Shown: positions 54,023 to 63,440, counted from the stretch's first letter. The stretch is DNA of 64,000 bases from Pusillimonas sp. T7-7 (GCF_000209655.1 NC_015458.1:1178001-1242000), one strand, 5' to 3'. The notes: a model not told the origin generated them from the sequence alone. Program-made: numbers and translations.

Positions 54023-54988
54023 TCATGCGTGTCGTGCTTGGCGAAGCGTTGTTGAGGGAAGCTCGCCGAACATCCGTTGATAGTCTTTGGAAAACCGCCC
54101 CATGTGTAAAAAATGCCAATGGCTGGCTACTCGAGTAATGGTGATATTGTCATTATCGGGTTGCATCAGCGCCGCTCTAACGCCGTTGAGCCTCATGTAG
54201 CGCAGGTAGGTATATGGCGAGACATCCAGTAGTGCGCCAAAGCTGTATTGCAATGTACGTTCTGATAACTGCAGGTCTGTGCAAATAGTACTGATACTGG
54301 GGCAAACATGTTGCTCAAGCTGCGCTTTTATGTAATCTACGACGCGATTCACTGTATATTTGGCGCGACGGCGCGCAGTCAATATGTTGTTTTTTTCGGT
54401 GCTAATGAGCCGGCTGGAATTTAACGCCATCAGTATATGCTCAGTAATAATGTTGCTCAACGCCTCGTTATTCCCGTCTGAAGCTGACTGATTATTGACT
54501 TGCGCCAGGTGAAAAAGATTTCCCGCAAACCTATCCAACGATTCCAGGTTGCCTAGATCAAGGCATAAAAGGCAGGTTGGTGGAGCCTCCCAGCGGGACG
54601 GATCCATCGCCCTAGCCTTATGCAAAAGTACGGATTGATTAAAACGGAAATAGACCGTTTCGACGTTGGCTGCCACACGAATATCAAGTTCGGCGCCAGC
54701 GGGCAAAATAAACAACGAGCCCTCGGCAGGCGCATACTCGGAAAATCCATTCGCAAATTGTTGGTTCCGAAAGAAGGAGACAGTACACGAGTCCTGATCA
54801 ATAACACTGCGCTTATGGATGGTACGACTCTGGCTCTCCCAACACACACTCACCTCGTCGTGCTCAAGCATCCGTATATAACCAGAGTAATGTCCAGCTG
54901 ATATTTGATTTATTTCGATTGGCAGCCAATTTTGAAACTTGGCTTGCTCATACGGGTCCTGTAGCGTCTGATGCCAGGCAACCATCAT
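54023..54988 (-). CDS. AraC family transcriptional regulator
   Basis: A 321-residue AraC regulator. The C-terminal domain (about 215-321) has two HTH units: CPSISTICTDLQLSERTLQYSF and ITRVASHWHFLHMGRFSKDYQ, ending MFGELPSTTLRQ. The N-terminal 200 residues resemble the AraC_binding_2 domain (ISAGHYSGYIRMLEHDEVSVCWESQ). The regulator has no obvious operon partner: the carbonic anhydrase lies downstream on the same strand, 182 bases away. Its target and effector are unknown. Confidence 0.88.
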   Translation of the reverse strand: MMVAWHQTLQDPYEQAKFQNWLPIEINQISAGHYSGYIRMLEHDEVSVCWESQSRTIHKRSVIDQDSCTVSFFRNQQFANGFSEYAPAEGSLFILPAGAELDIRVAANVETVYFRFNQSVLLHKARAMDPSRWEAPPTCLLCLDLGNLESLDRFAGNLFHLAQVNNQSASDGNNEALSNIITEHILMALNSSRLISTEKNNILTARRRAKYTVNRVVDYIKAQLEQHVCPSISTICTDLQLSERTLQYSFGALLDVSPYTYLRYMRLNGVRAALMQPDNDNITITRVASHWHFLHMGRFSKDYQRMFGELPSTTLRQARHA

Positions 54989-55230
54989 TGAGTCGGTAGG
55001 CTATCGTTAGTCATATGCCGTCACACCATTGGGCTAAGTACAAAACATAGTAAACCGAAATGATTGGTTATATGCGTTGTTCACCAACCCGTACACCTAC
55101 AGACCGAGGCTGGGGTTGCCACGTCTCCTATAGCCGAAGTTCCAATGCCGCCCTCTAGGCTTCTTATGGGCCTCCAAGAGGTTATTGGATCGGCACGGCT
55201 GCGCCCCACGGAAGTCAGGATCAATACGTG

Positions 55231-56730
55231 CTAACCGCGCCAGAATCGCGGTACGAACAGAATCAGCACGGTAAACAGCTCAAGGCGACCCAGCAGCATA
55301 CTGATGGACAAAATCCACTTGGCCCCATCAGGCAGAGTAGAAAAGTTTCCCGCCGGCCCGATAATATCGCCCAATCCCGGCCCGACATTAGCCAAGGCTG
55401 TTGCTGCGCCGGAAGCACTTGTTAGGAAATCAAGCCCAAAAGTCATAAGGGAGATAGTAGCTACGAAGTAAAACAAGAAGAAAACCGTTAGAAACGCCGC
55501 TACGGAACCAATCACTTCATCGTCTAGTACGCGCTCTCCATATGTTCGCGAGAACACGCCATTCGGATAGAGCAAGCGCATGACGTGTGCTTTCATCATC
55601 ACCGCCAGAACTTCGAACCGGAATATCTTGATCCCCCCCGACGTTGAGCCCGTGCAGCCACCCACAAAAGTAAGGCCGAAGAAAAGCCCTACTACTGCGT
55701 TACCCCACAGCGAATAATCGGTGGTCGCAAAGCCCGTCGTGGTAACCACCGAAACCACATTGAACGCAGCGTGCCGAAAGGCCGCCTCAATACCGTACCG
55801 CTCCGAGAATATCAGCCATAGACCCAGTACCAAAACCACCATACTTATGAAGGCCAGCATGGTCTTGATCTGCCGGTCCCAGAGCGCCTTGCTCTCTCCT
55901 GCAAAAAAACGGACGTACACTACGAATGGGATGCTTCCCGACAGCATGAAGGCCGTTGCAAACCATTGAATGCCATTTTCCTCCCACATCCCGAACGAAC
56001 CGTCTGAGGTGGAATAGCCTCCAGTGGCTATGGAGGTTAAAGCATGTGCAGCCGCGTCAAATAGGCGCATGCCTGCGAGCCAATAAACTATCGCCGCAAG
56101 CACTGTCAATCCAAGGTAAACCAAACCAATAACCGTTGCGAGCTGGCGCACTCGCGGCATCGCTTTCTCGGATCGATCCGATGACTCAGTGCGAAACAAT
56201 TGCATTCCGCCGATTCCCAATGCGGGAAGAATCGCGATGGCGGTCGCAATAATACCGATGCCACCCATCCATTGCAGAATGGCTCGCCATAAAAGCATTC
56301 CTGGCGGCGCATCATCTAGGCCGGAAATGACCGTAGCTCCGGTTGTGGTGATACCCGACACTGCTTCGAAGAACGCATTGGACGCATGGCCGCTGACACT
56401 GCCGAAACTCGAAAAGAAAAAAGGCAGTGCGCTAACTACAGCCACACTGAGCCAGCTTAAAGGAGTCAGCATAAATGCTTGGCGAATGGTAAGCCCGACC
56501 TTCAAGGGCCGTCGACTGTAGTGCACAAGGACGCCGCCAATCAATACAGTCAAGCCCAACGATAAGGCGAAAGCCCGCCAGTCTTCACTTCCATAATAAA
56601 TATCGACAGCCATAGGAACCAGCATCATCGCGGCCGTGGCCAGCAACACCAGGCCGACCAGAAAAAGCACTACCCTTACTCCAGGGGCTGATCTGGAGCG
56701 AAGCAAAGAGCTATGGCGCCAGACAGCCAA
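55231..56730 (-). CDS. trkH: Potassium uptake protein TrkH
   Basis: A 499-residue TrkH/KtrB-type K+ channel subunit with four pore loops. Filter-like segments are seen in SGITTTGATVISGLDD (about 121), STS-type SIATGGYSTSDGSFG (about 237), VTTTGFATTDYSLWG (about 327) and GNVGPGLG-like ANVGPGLGDI (about 447). Helices before and after give about ten spans. The start is TTG 56730, overlapping the trkA stop by 20 bases. It forms with TrkA the constitutive potassium uptake system of the inner membrane. Confidence 0.94.
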   Translation of the reverse strand: MAVWRHSSLLRSRSAPGVRVVLFLVGLVLLATAAMMLVPMAVDIYYGSEDWRAFALSLGLTVLIGGVLVHYSRRPLKVGLTIRQAFMLTPLSWLSVAVVSALPFFFSSFGSVSGHASNAFFEAVSGITTTGATVISGLDDAPPGMLLWRAILQWMGGIGIIATAIAILPALGIGGMQLFRTESSDRSEKAMPRVRQLATVIGLVYLGLTVLAAIVYWLAGMRLFDAAAHALTSIATGGYSTSDGSFGMWEENGIQWFATAFMLSGSIPFVVYVRFFAGESKALWDRQIKTMLAFISMVVLVLGLWLIFSERYGIEAAFRHAAFNVVSVVTTTGFATTDYSLWGNAVVGLFFGLTFVGGCTGSTSGGIKIFRFEVLAVMMKAHVMRLLYPNGVFSRTYGERVLDDEVIGSVAAFLTVFFLFYFVATISLMTFGLDFLTSASGAATALANVGPGLGDIIGPAGNFSTLPDGAKWILSISMLLGRLELFTVLILFVPRFWRG

Positions 56731-58108
56731 TACGTTCTCTCCGTGCGCCGAGCAGCGCTTCCACGAGTCGCAGATAGCTGTAGGTAACCAGTGCCACGAT
56801 ATGGTCGCCGGCCCTCAGTTGGGTATCGGGCTGTGGAATAAACACTTCACCATCTCGCACCACCGCGCCGATTCTCATTCCCTGCGGCAGCCCCAGCTCG
56901 TTGAGAGGACGACGAGCTAGTCTCGACTCCTCGGTGACCTCAGCTTCGATCACCTCGCCGAAATCTTCACGCAGGGTATGAAGTGCGGCTATCGTCCCGC
57001 GGCGGACGTGTCGCAAGACAGTCGAGATGGTTACCGCGCTCGGACTGACTACAGCATCAATACCCAATGCAGGGGTCAGCGCCTCGTAGTTGCGCTTGTT
57101 TACAAGGGTGATTGCCCGTTTGCACCCGACCTGCTTCGCCAAGACCGAAGCAAAGATGTTCGTTTCATCATCGTTGGTCACCGCGACGATGGTTTCGGCA
57201 AGACCGGTCTGTGCCTCTTCTAGAATCGCTTGATCCAGAGCATCGCCGTGCAAAACAATAACGCCCGCCCCCAACTCGTCCGAGATATACCTGGCACGCT
57301 CAAGATCGTATTCGATAATCTTGATATTCACTTTTGGCGAAGCTTGTCGAATCTTTCGAACCAGATGCAGGCCTACATTGCCTCCTCCCACGATAACGAG
57401 ATTCTTGGCTTCTCGTTCTCGATGACCGAATGCTGCCATGACGTCTTTGGCATTTTCGGCCCTAACTGTTACATAAACATCATCACCCACCTCGATGCGG
57501 TCATGCTCGTCCGGCACGAAGCTACGCCCCTTGCGAACGCACGCGACGATGGACACCCCTTCAAGCTGAGCGCTCTTTGAGATATCACCTACCCGTTCGC
57601 CAGCCACTGCGCTACTCACCGACTCAACATGTATGCCAAGCAATTCCACGAGCCCGCCCGCCATCGGGACCATGTCGAAGGCGCCAGGGGTACGCAAGCG
57701 CCAGGCTATCCCTTCCGCAATCTCTATTTCGGGGGAAATAATAATGTCGACGGGCAGATGTTCAGCGGTATACAGCCCGGAACTGTCCTGTGCCAGATAG
57801 CCAGAATGACGCAGCCTGGCGACACGCGTTTTAATGCCGAACAAGGAATAGGCCATCTGACACGCCACCATATTCACCTCGTCTGATCGGGTGACTGCGA
57901 TCAGCATGTCGGCATCCCGAGCATCGGCTTTCTTCAATGTGGCGGGATAGGAAGCATGGCCCACTACACCCCGCACGTCGTAACTTTCGTCAATCTGACG
58001 AACAAGCTGCGGGTTTATATCGATAATTGTTACGCTGATGCCTTCTGAAGCCAAATGCCTAGCAATGGTGGTTCCCACTTGGCCGGCACCGCAAACAATA
58101 ACTCTCAT
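56711..58108 (-). CDS. trkA: Trk system NAD-binding regulatory protein TrkA
   Basis: A 465-residue cytoplasmic protein with two RCK halves, each TrkA-N plus TrkA-C. The first Rossmann fold is MRVIVCGAGQVGTTIARHLA; the second is NLVIVGGGNVGLHLVRKI (about 234-251). It gates TrkH and binds NAD(H) and ATP. ATG 58108 is the natural start; one codon upstream is a TTG. The trkA-trkH overlap indicates an operon. A small hypothetical gene is divergent at 58241. Confidence 0.95.
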   Translation of the reverse strand: MRVIVCGAGQVGTTIARHLASEGISVTIIDINPQLVRQIDESYDVRGVVGHASYPATLKKADARDADMLIAVTRSDEVNMVACQMAYSLFGIKTRVARLRHSGYLAQDSSGLYTAEHLPVDIIISPEIEIAEGIAWRLRTPGAFDMVPMAGGLVELLGIHVESVSSAVAGERVGDISKSAQLEGVSIVACVRKGRSFVPDEHDRIEVGDDVYVTVRAENAKDVMAAFGHREREAKNLVIVGGGNVGLHLVRKIRQASPKVNIKIIEYDLERARYISDELGAGVIVLHGDALDQAILEEAQTGLAETIVAVTNDDETNIFASVLAKQVGCKRAITLVNKRNYEALTPALGIDAVVSPSAVTISTVLRHVRRGTIAALHTLREDFGEVIEAEVTEESRLARRPLNELGLPQGMRIGAVVRDGEVFIPQPDTQLRAGDHIVALVTYSYLRLVEALLGARRERIGCLAP

Positions 58109-58240
58109 CAATATACTCTTTGGGGTCTATAAGCCACTTCGTTACATGCCGCTATGATTGAACACGTTAAAACGCATGCACAAAATAGTAAAATTCATTT
58201 CTTCAGACTCCGCTGAACCCTGCACGGGAGGATAGCACCC

Positions 58241-58489
58241 ATGTTTACCGCCAAATTACTCGTAGAACGAGGTTCAATACACGACAAATCACAAGATTGG
58301 GGTAACTACGGGTTCGTGTCCCTACCCTCTCCCGGCGACCGAATAGCCGCATATTATAACGAGAACACCCACTACATGACCGTCATCTGTGTGCACCATA
58401 GGCCTGTGCCACTACATGCCGAAGATAAATTGGAGCTCGCTGACTTACCAACGGCCGAGGTAGTTGCCAAGTGGACGAGCTCGGATTGA
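58241..58489 (+). CDS. Small hypothetical protein
   Basis: An 82-residue soluble ORF, MFTAKLLVERGSIHDKSQDW onward, with no signal peptide, membrane helix or motif I recognise. It has a mix of beta-prone residues (YMTVICVHHRPVPL). A GGGAGG site lies about 10 bases before ATG 58241, and the codon use looks coding. It is divergent from trkA, so a link to potassium control is possible but not supported by sequence. I do not know its function. Confidence 0.6.
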   Translation: MFTAKLLVERGSIHDKSQDWGNYGFVSLPSPGDRIAAYYNENTHYMTVICVHHRPVPLHAEDKLELADLPTAEVVAKWTSSD

Positions 58490-58844
58490 TGCTACCCCAG
58501 CCGTAAGCCACCCGCTCAGACGGTGCCACGGCTGATGCTCAATGAACTGTTGGCCCTGAAGGTTGACATTGGCTAGGGGTTGACCGATATGGTGCAGGGT
58601 CGCGTCAAGCCTTTTGATGCAGAACGTATCATCGCGCATGAGGACTAAATTATTGGCCGCACGCGAAACTAAGTTTGCTTAAAAAAAGTCGTACTATGCG
58701 CTACATACCCAAATTAAAAAACCGCAGAACTCTTCTGGCAAACATACACTAACCTAATGGAAAATTCATACCCTATGCCGTATGCAGAATATGCCAAGAT
58801 TCTGCTGTTCAACCTGCCCTTTAAGTAGTGATACAACATTTTCT
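58490..58844. other. 355-base region without a recognised gene
   Basis: It holds a possible short remnant on the + strand (PRLMLNELLALKVDIG, stop, then MVQGRVKPFDAERIIAHED, about 58526-58648), which I cannot assign, followed by an AT-rich stretch leading into the DedA gene. No clear promoter or terminator was seen. Confidence 0.5.
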
Positions 58845-59798
58845 ATGATGCAATCCATACTGCAACTCATCGAGGAACACGGCCTTGCCGTCGTGTTCCT
58901 TAATGTCCTTATCGAGCAGGCGGGCGCACCCATACCGGCCTACCCTATTCTGGTCATCACGGGCGCGCTGCTGGATTCCAGCCCTTATTCCGCATTCGCT
59001 CTATTGGGTGTTGCCGTACTGGCCGCACTGCTTGCGGACTACGGATGGTATCTGGCGGGCCGGCGCTATGGACGCAGAATGCTTTCGATGCTTTGCCGCA
59101 TATCCCTGTCACCTGATTCTTGCGTCAAGCAAACGGAATCCATTTACTTGCGCTGGGGGCCGCCCTCCTTGATGGTGGCCAAGTTCATCCCTGGGTTTGC
59201 TTCCATCGCCAGCGTGCTGGCAGGCGCTGTTGGTACCCGAAAAAGGAGTTTTTTGCTGTTTGACATCATAGGCGCGACACTGTGGGCCGGGTCCGCCATC
59301 TATCTGGGGGCCTTGTTCAGCACGGCGGTCGACGAACTGCTTGATGTACTGGTCAATCTGGGGCTGTTGGGTGTGCTGTTGTTGGGCATCGCGCTCTCGT
59401 TGTTCGTTGCGAACAAATGGTGGCAGCGCAAACGCTTTATCAAGTCATTGCGCATGGAGCGCATCACCGTCGAAGAGCTGCACGGAATGGTGCGATCAGG
59501 AAACCATCCCATTATCGTGGATGTTCGATCGCCGCTTGCGCAAGCGCAGGGGCGGATTCCGGGCGCACTCCCATTTACAGCCGGCGATATCGCAATGAAC
59601 ACGCAGCAGGCCAATGAAGTGATTGTGTACTGCGATTGTCCAAACGAAGCTTCAGCCGCGATTGTGTCAAAACAATTGATGCAAAAGGGCTATGGCAGGG
59701 TTCGACCCTTGTCGGGTGGCATTGAAGCCTGGAAAAATGCCGGATACACGATCGAAATCGAAACAGCTATGTTTACTGAGAAGCTTTCCACACCTTAG
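58845..59798 (+). CDS. DedA-family membrane protein fused to a rhodanese domain
   Basis: A 317-residue fusion. Residues 1-200 are a DedA (VTT) domain: VLIEQAGAPIPAYPILVITGA (about 20-40), AKFIPGFASIASVLAGAVG (about 110-128). Residues 215-310 are a rhodanese domain, HPIIVDVRSPLAQAQGRIPGA with an active loop YCDCPNEASA (about 264-273) and SGGIEAWKNAGY. DedA proteins flip undecaprenyl phosphate or related lipids; the rhodanese part suggests persulfide or selenium chemistry. I choose ATG 58845; an in-frame ATG at 58782 would add 21 residues and no ribosome-binding site favours either. Confidence 0.88.
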   Translation: MMQSILQLIEEHGLAVVFLNVLIEQAGAPIPAYPILVITGALLDSSPYSAFALLGVAVLAALLADYGWYLAGRRYGRRMLSMLCRISLSPDSCVKQTESIYLRWGPPSLMVAKFIPGFASIASVLAGAVGTRKRSFLLFDIIGATLWAGSAIYLGALFSTAVDELLDVLVNLGLLGVLLLGIALSLFVANKWWQRKRFIKSLRMERITVEELHGMVRSGNHPIIVDVRSPLAQAQGRIPGALPFTAGDIAMNTQQANEVIVYCDCPNEASAAIVSKQLMQKGYGRVRPLSGGIEAWKNAGYTIEIETAMFTEKLSTP

Positions 59799-59863
59799 GC
59801 GATTTGAGTAATAGTTGTGGCTGACTGGGTTTCGCATTGCCGTCGGGGCTTCACATGATAAAA

Positions 59864-59890
59864 TTCAAGCGTTTGAATAGATCGATTCAA
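59864..59890. promoter_or_regulatory. Overlapping inverted repeats before the antiporter gene
   Basis: TTCAA-N4-TTGAA (59864-59877) overlaps TTGAAT-N6-ATTCAA (59873-59890). The shared TTGAA half-site makes three half-sites in alternating orientation, an operator-like arrangement 72 bases before the chaA start. The regulator is unknown. Confidence 0.4.
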
Positions 59891-59961
59891 GCCTAACTGA
59901 GGACGACCTCGGTGTGGCATCACGATAAGGGGACGGCCCTACACTTCTGGCGGAGTACATA

Positions 59962-61161
59962 ATGGCCGACCTTTATATTCTCGTCCGTGCGCTTACGCAG
60001 CATCTTCCTGGATCGCAGCAACTCATACCCCCAATAACCTGGCTCAGGCTGCTGGGCTCTTGGCTGGTCGTAGGGTTTTTCATGGTTTTTGGCGCAAGCT
60101 GGCTTGCCGAGCCAATGAGTATAGCGACGGCAATCATCGTCTTCATCGTGCTCTTCATGACCATTTTAGCGGGTTCATTTGGCGTCGTGCGTGAAGCCGA
60201 TCATCTGGCACATCAACTGGGCGAACCCTACGGAACGCTGATTCTTACGCTGTCTATCGTCACGATCGAAGTGATCCTGATCGCATCCGTGTTGCTTGGC
60301 CCCGGAGAGTTTCCGACCATCGGGCGGGATTCCATTTTCGCCGTAATGATGATCATTTTGAATCTGGTCATGGGCATCTGCCTGATTGCGGGCTCGACGC
60401 GCCATGGCGATCAGGAATTCAATGCCCAAGGTGCGATCGCCTACCTCTCAATGATCGTCCTTCTGACTGGCCTAGCGCTGGTGCTGCCCAATTACACCAG
60501 CATCGCAGGAGAGTTCTCCAAAACGCAGGCAATTGGCATCTCGGTACTGACCGCGCTGTTGTACGGCATTTTTCTGTGGATGCAGATGCGCAGCCATCGG
60601 CGGTACTTCGTCCAGCCACCGCAAGGATTAATGACGATCAAGGCTGCCACCAATGCTCAGCAGGCGGAGCAAGATGCCGGCAGTTCCGCATCCGGCTCAC
60701 ACACTACCCACGCACTCGTGATCCGTTCCTGCGTTCTGCTGGCCCTGATTCTTCCGATCGTTCTGCTTGCCCACTATCTCGCTATTGTTACGGACTTTGG
60801 CATTGCTGCATCTGGCGCGCCTGTCGCCGTAGGCGGGGTTCTTATCGCCATCATCGTCTTTACGCCAGAGTCGATCACGGCGGTCAAAGCGGCCATGAAC
60901 GACGAGATGCAGCGGGCCATCAATCTGTGTCTGGGCGCCTTTGTATCTACCGTCGGATTAACCGTTCCAGCGGTTTTAATCATCGGCTTGATCACCGGGA
61001 AACAGGTGATCATGGGTATCGCCGATGCAGAGATCGTTCTTTTCATCATTACCGCGGCATTGAGCATGCTGACCTTCAATGGGCAGCGGACGTCACCCAT
61101 TCAAGGGGTCATGCACCTCACCGTATTTGCCGTTTTTGGCCTGCTACTGTTCTACCCCTGA
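59962..61161 (+). CDS. chaA: Calcium/proton antiporter ChaA
   Basis: A 399-residue CaCA-family antiporter with about eleven membrane segments. The two alpha-repeat signatures are GEPYGTLILTLSIVTIEVILI (about 89-109, with the conserved Glu) and FTPESITAVKAAMNDEMQRAINLCLGA (split; Glu in TPESI, about 302). ChaA exports Ca2+, Na+ or K+ in exchange for protons at alkaline pH. It stands alone, with an operator-like inverted repeat upstream. Confidence 0.9.
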   Translation: MADLYILVRALTQHLPGSQQLIPPITWLRLLGSWLVVGFFMVFGASWLAEPMSIATAIIVFIVLFMTILAGSFGVVREADHLAHQLGEPYGTLILTLSIVTIEVILIASVLLGPGEFPTIGRDSIFAVMMIILNLVMGICLIAGSTRHGDQEFNAQGAIAYLSMIVLLTGLALVLPNYTSIAGEFSKTQAIGISVLTALLYGIFLWMQMRSHRRYFVQPPQGLMTIKAATNAQQAEQDAGSSASGSHTTHALVIRSCVLLALILPIVLLAHYLAIVTDFGIAASGAPVAVGGVLIAIIVFTPESITAVKAAMNDEMQRAINLCLGAFVSTVGLTVPAVLIIGLITGKQVIMGIADAEIVLFIITAALSMLTFNGQRTSPIQGVMHLTVFAVFGLLLFYP

Positions 61162-61222
61162 GCCGGGGTACAGCGAACCAACATAGTTTCGTGTGAGCTG
61201 CTTCGGGTTGATACGGAAACGA

Positions 61223-61612
61223 TTATTCGGTTGTGGCGCCGTCGAAATGCTCTTCTTTTTCGTCGGCCTTGGTGGCGTGCAGCACGCCTTCACGGTGCTC
61301 GGGCGGGCCGTACAAGGTATACAGACGCAGTGGCTCGCTGCCAGTGTTGACAACATTATGCCGTGCGCCTGCGGGCACGATGATGGCGTCGTCATCCTGT
61401 ATTTCGTAGGTGTTGTCATCGATGAAGACACGCCCCTTGCCTTCTTCCACGCGGAAGAATTGATCATGCGTATCGTGCACTTCTGCGCCGATTTCTTCGC
61501 CAGCCTGCAAGGTCATTAAAACCAATTGCATATGCTTGCCGGTATACAGCACCTTGCGGAAATTGTTATTTTCAACGGTGAGTTTTTCGATATTCTGCAC
61601 AAAGCCTTTCAC
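61223..61612 (-). CDS. Single-domain cupin protein
   Basis: A 129-residue cupin. The metal-binding motif 1 is GAEVHDTHDQFFRVEEGKG (His about 46, His 49, Glu about 54) and motif 2 is VPAGARHNVVNTG (His about 80). Small cupins of this type are of unknown function; many are annotated as mannose-6-phosphate isomerase-like. The C-terminus is rich in acid residues and His. It is divergent from cueR over a 137-base gap. Confidence 0.85.
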   Translation of the reverse strand: MKGFVQNIEKLTVENNNFRKVLYTGKHMQLVLMTLQAGEEIGAEVHDTHDQFFRVEEGKGRVFIDDNTYEIQDDDAIIVPAGARHNVVNTGSEPLRLYTLYGPPEHREGVLHATKADEKEEHFDGATTE

Positions 61613-61688
61613 GCTACTACTCCTGATAAGTGGCCAGTTTCATTGATGTTAACACCGCCCGTGTTTCAGCGATAAGATAGCCATACCC

Positions 61689-61722
61689 TTGACCTTCCAA
61701 TTGTGACAAACTTTATAAGGTC
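61689..61722 (+). promoter_or_regulatory. CueR-type autoregulated promoter
   Basis: -35 TTGACC (61689-61694) and -10 TATAAG (61714-61719) are spaced by 19 bases, and GACCTT (61691-61696) faces AAGGTC (61717-61722). This MerR-type layout lies 28 bases upstream of the cueR ATG and matches the site before copZ at 10191-10221. Confidence 0.7.
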
Positions 61723-61749
61723 CTCCAATAATTTCGACAACGGGCAGAC

Positions 61750-62145
61750 ATGAATATCGGTGAAGCATCCAAGGCATCCGGCGTCTCGGCCAAGATGATC
61801 CGTTACTACGAGCAAACCGGGCTGATCCCATCAGCCCAACGCACCTCATCAGGCTATCGCGTATATGTCGATGCCGACGTTCATCGGCTGCGTTTTATTC
61901 GGCGCGCACGCGATTTGGGATTTTCGGCGATCGAGATCGGCAACCTGCTGAATTTATGGAATGACAGTTCGCGGCAAAGCGCCGACGTCAAGCGCCTGGC
62001 ACAGGCACACATCGACGAGTTACAGCAAAAAATAGACGGCCTGCAACAAATGGCCGCTACGTTGCAGACGCTCATCAACTGCTGCGCCGGCGACCATCGG
62101 CCCGAATGTCCCATACTGGCCAATCTGGAGCGGTCGGATCACTAA
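61750..62145 (+). CDS. cueR: Copper-responsive MerR-family regulator CueR
   Basis: A 131-residue MerR regulator. The HTH is NIGEASKASGVSAKMIRYYEQ; the metal loop CCAGDHRPECPI carries two Cys seven residues apart (about 112 and 120), the CueR pattern for Cu(I)/Ag(I). It activates promoters with long spacers. One such promoter lies in front of the gene itself and one in front of copZ, 51 kb away. No copper ATPase gene is in the window. The FAD monooxygenase follows 56 bases on, probably independent. Confidence 0.93.
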   Translation: MNIGEASKASGVSAKMIRYYEQTGLIPSAQRTSSGYRVYVDADVHRLRFIRRARDLGFSAIEIGNLLNLWNDSSRQSADVKRLAQAHIDELQQKIDGLQQMAATLQTLINCCAGDHRPECPILANLERSDH

Positions 62146-62201
62146 AAATTACCGACCATCCGGCCCCCGCCCTTCACGCTGGCGCGTAAGGAATTTTGCG
62201 T

Positions 62202-63440
62202 ATGAATGACGATATTCAAACGATGAACACACGCTGCTGTATCGTGGGCGGCGGCCCCGCGGGGATGATGCTGGGCCTGCTGCTGGCGCGCGCCGGCATC
62301 GCTACTACGGTGCTGGAAAAGCATGGTGATTTCCTCAGGGATTTTCGTGGTGATACGGTCCACCCTTCCACATTGGAGATCCTTGCGGAGCTGGGTTTGA
62401 AGGAACGCTTCGATGCATTGCCGCAGCATCGCGTTCAGCAGCTTGAAGGCATGTTCGCCGACGGCATGCACACGCTGGGCGACTTTCGCCGTTTACGGCC
62501 CTTTCCTTATATGGCTTTGGTTCCCCAATGGGATCTGCTTGATCTGCTGGCCACCGAAGCGCGGCGTAATAAGGGCTTTCAGTTGTGCATGCGGCACGAG
62601 GCCACCGAACTGATCCACGGCTCCGACGGACGGGTCACCGGCGTTATGGCCCGGTCACCCGACGGCACGATTCAGATTAATGCTGATCTGGTTGTTGGCT
62701 GCGATGGCCGGCATTCTTTACTGCGTACGGCCTCGGGCCTGCAGCCCAAAGACTTGGGCGCCCCCATGGACGTGTTGTGGTTTCGACTTCCACGCCTTCC
62801 AACCGACCCTTCGGGAACCTATGGTGTTCCTGGCTATGGCAATTTTCTGGTCATGCTTAATCGCAACGAGTACTGGCAGATAGCCAGCGTGATTGCGAAA
62901 GGCACTGCACAGCAATGGCGTCAGCAGCCTATCGAGCGGTTTCAGGCCAAGTTAGGCAAGAAAGTCGGCTTCCTCACCGATCGGGTCAATCACATAGCCT
63001 CGTGGGACGACATAAAGTTGCTGGAAGTGCGGGTAGACCGCTTGCCCTGCTGGCACAAGCCGGGCTTGCTGCTGATCGGCGATGCGGCGCACGCGATGTC
63101 GCCCATAGGGGGCGTGGGCATCAACCTGGCCATACAGGATGCCGTGGCAGCGGGAAATATCTTGACCCCCGCCCTGCTTGCACCCGGTTTGCCGCGCGAG
63201 TCTGTGTTGGCCGCCGTGCAAAAGCGTCGACTGCTTCCCACCAAAGTCATACAGGCAATACAGGTCTTTATTCAACGACGTGTGATCGCACCGGCGCTCG
63301 CCAATCCAAACCTGGACCAGCCGGTCAGGCTGCCCCCTGTGGCGCGCTTGCTGCTGAAATCGGCGTTGATACGATCATTGCCTGCCCGTATTCTGGGACA
63401 AGGTTTTCGGCGCGAACACGTGCAGGGTTCACGCCGCTGA
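62202..63440 (+). CDS. FAD-dependent monooxygenase, PHBH-like
   Basis: A 412-residue flavoprotein. It has the FAD-binding motif VGGGPAGMMLGLLLARAG (about 11-28), the DG motif in VVGCDGRHSLLRTASG (about 166-181) and the second FAD site LLIGDAAHAMSPIGGVGINLA (split around GDAAHAMSP, about 289). It belongs to the aromatic hydroxylase group with UbiH and PHBH; the substrate is unknown. ATG 62202 is nine bases after AAGG; TTG 62196 is an alternative. Its 3' end overlaps the convergent next gene by 12 bases. Confidence 0.9.
   Translation: MNDDIQTMNTRCCIVGGGPAGMMLGLLLARAGIATTVLEKHGDFLRDFRGDTVHPSTLEILAELGLKERFDALPQHRVQQLEGMFADGMHTLGDFRRLRPFPYMALVPQWDLLDLLATEARRNKGFQLCMRHEATELIHGSDGRVTGVMARSPDGTIQINADLVVGCDGRHSLLRTASGLQPKDLGAPMDVLWFRLPRLPTDPSGTYGVPGYGNFLVMLNRNEYWQIASVIAKGTAQQWRQQPIERFQAKLGKKVGFLTDRVNHIASWDDIKLLEVRVDRLPCWHKPGLLLIGDAAHAMSPIGGVGINLAIQDAVAAGNILTPALLAPGLPRESVLAAVQKRRLLPTKVIQAIQVFIQRRVIAPALANPNLDQPVRLPPVARLLLKSALIRSLPARILGQGFRREHVQGSRR

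Noticed and set aside
58445..58639. A 64-residue minus-strand ORF and a + strand stretch ending RVKPFDAERIIAHED, resembling an antitoxin tail
   Set aside because: The minus ORF overlaps the small hypothetical gene and has no family pattern; the + strand stretch has an internal stop and is too short to assign to any antitoxin family.
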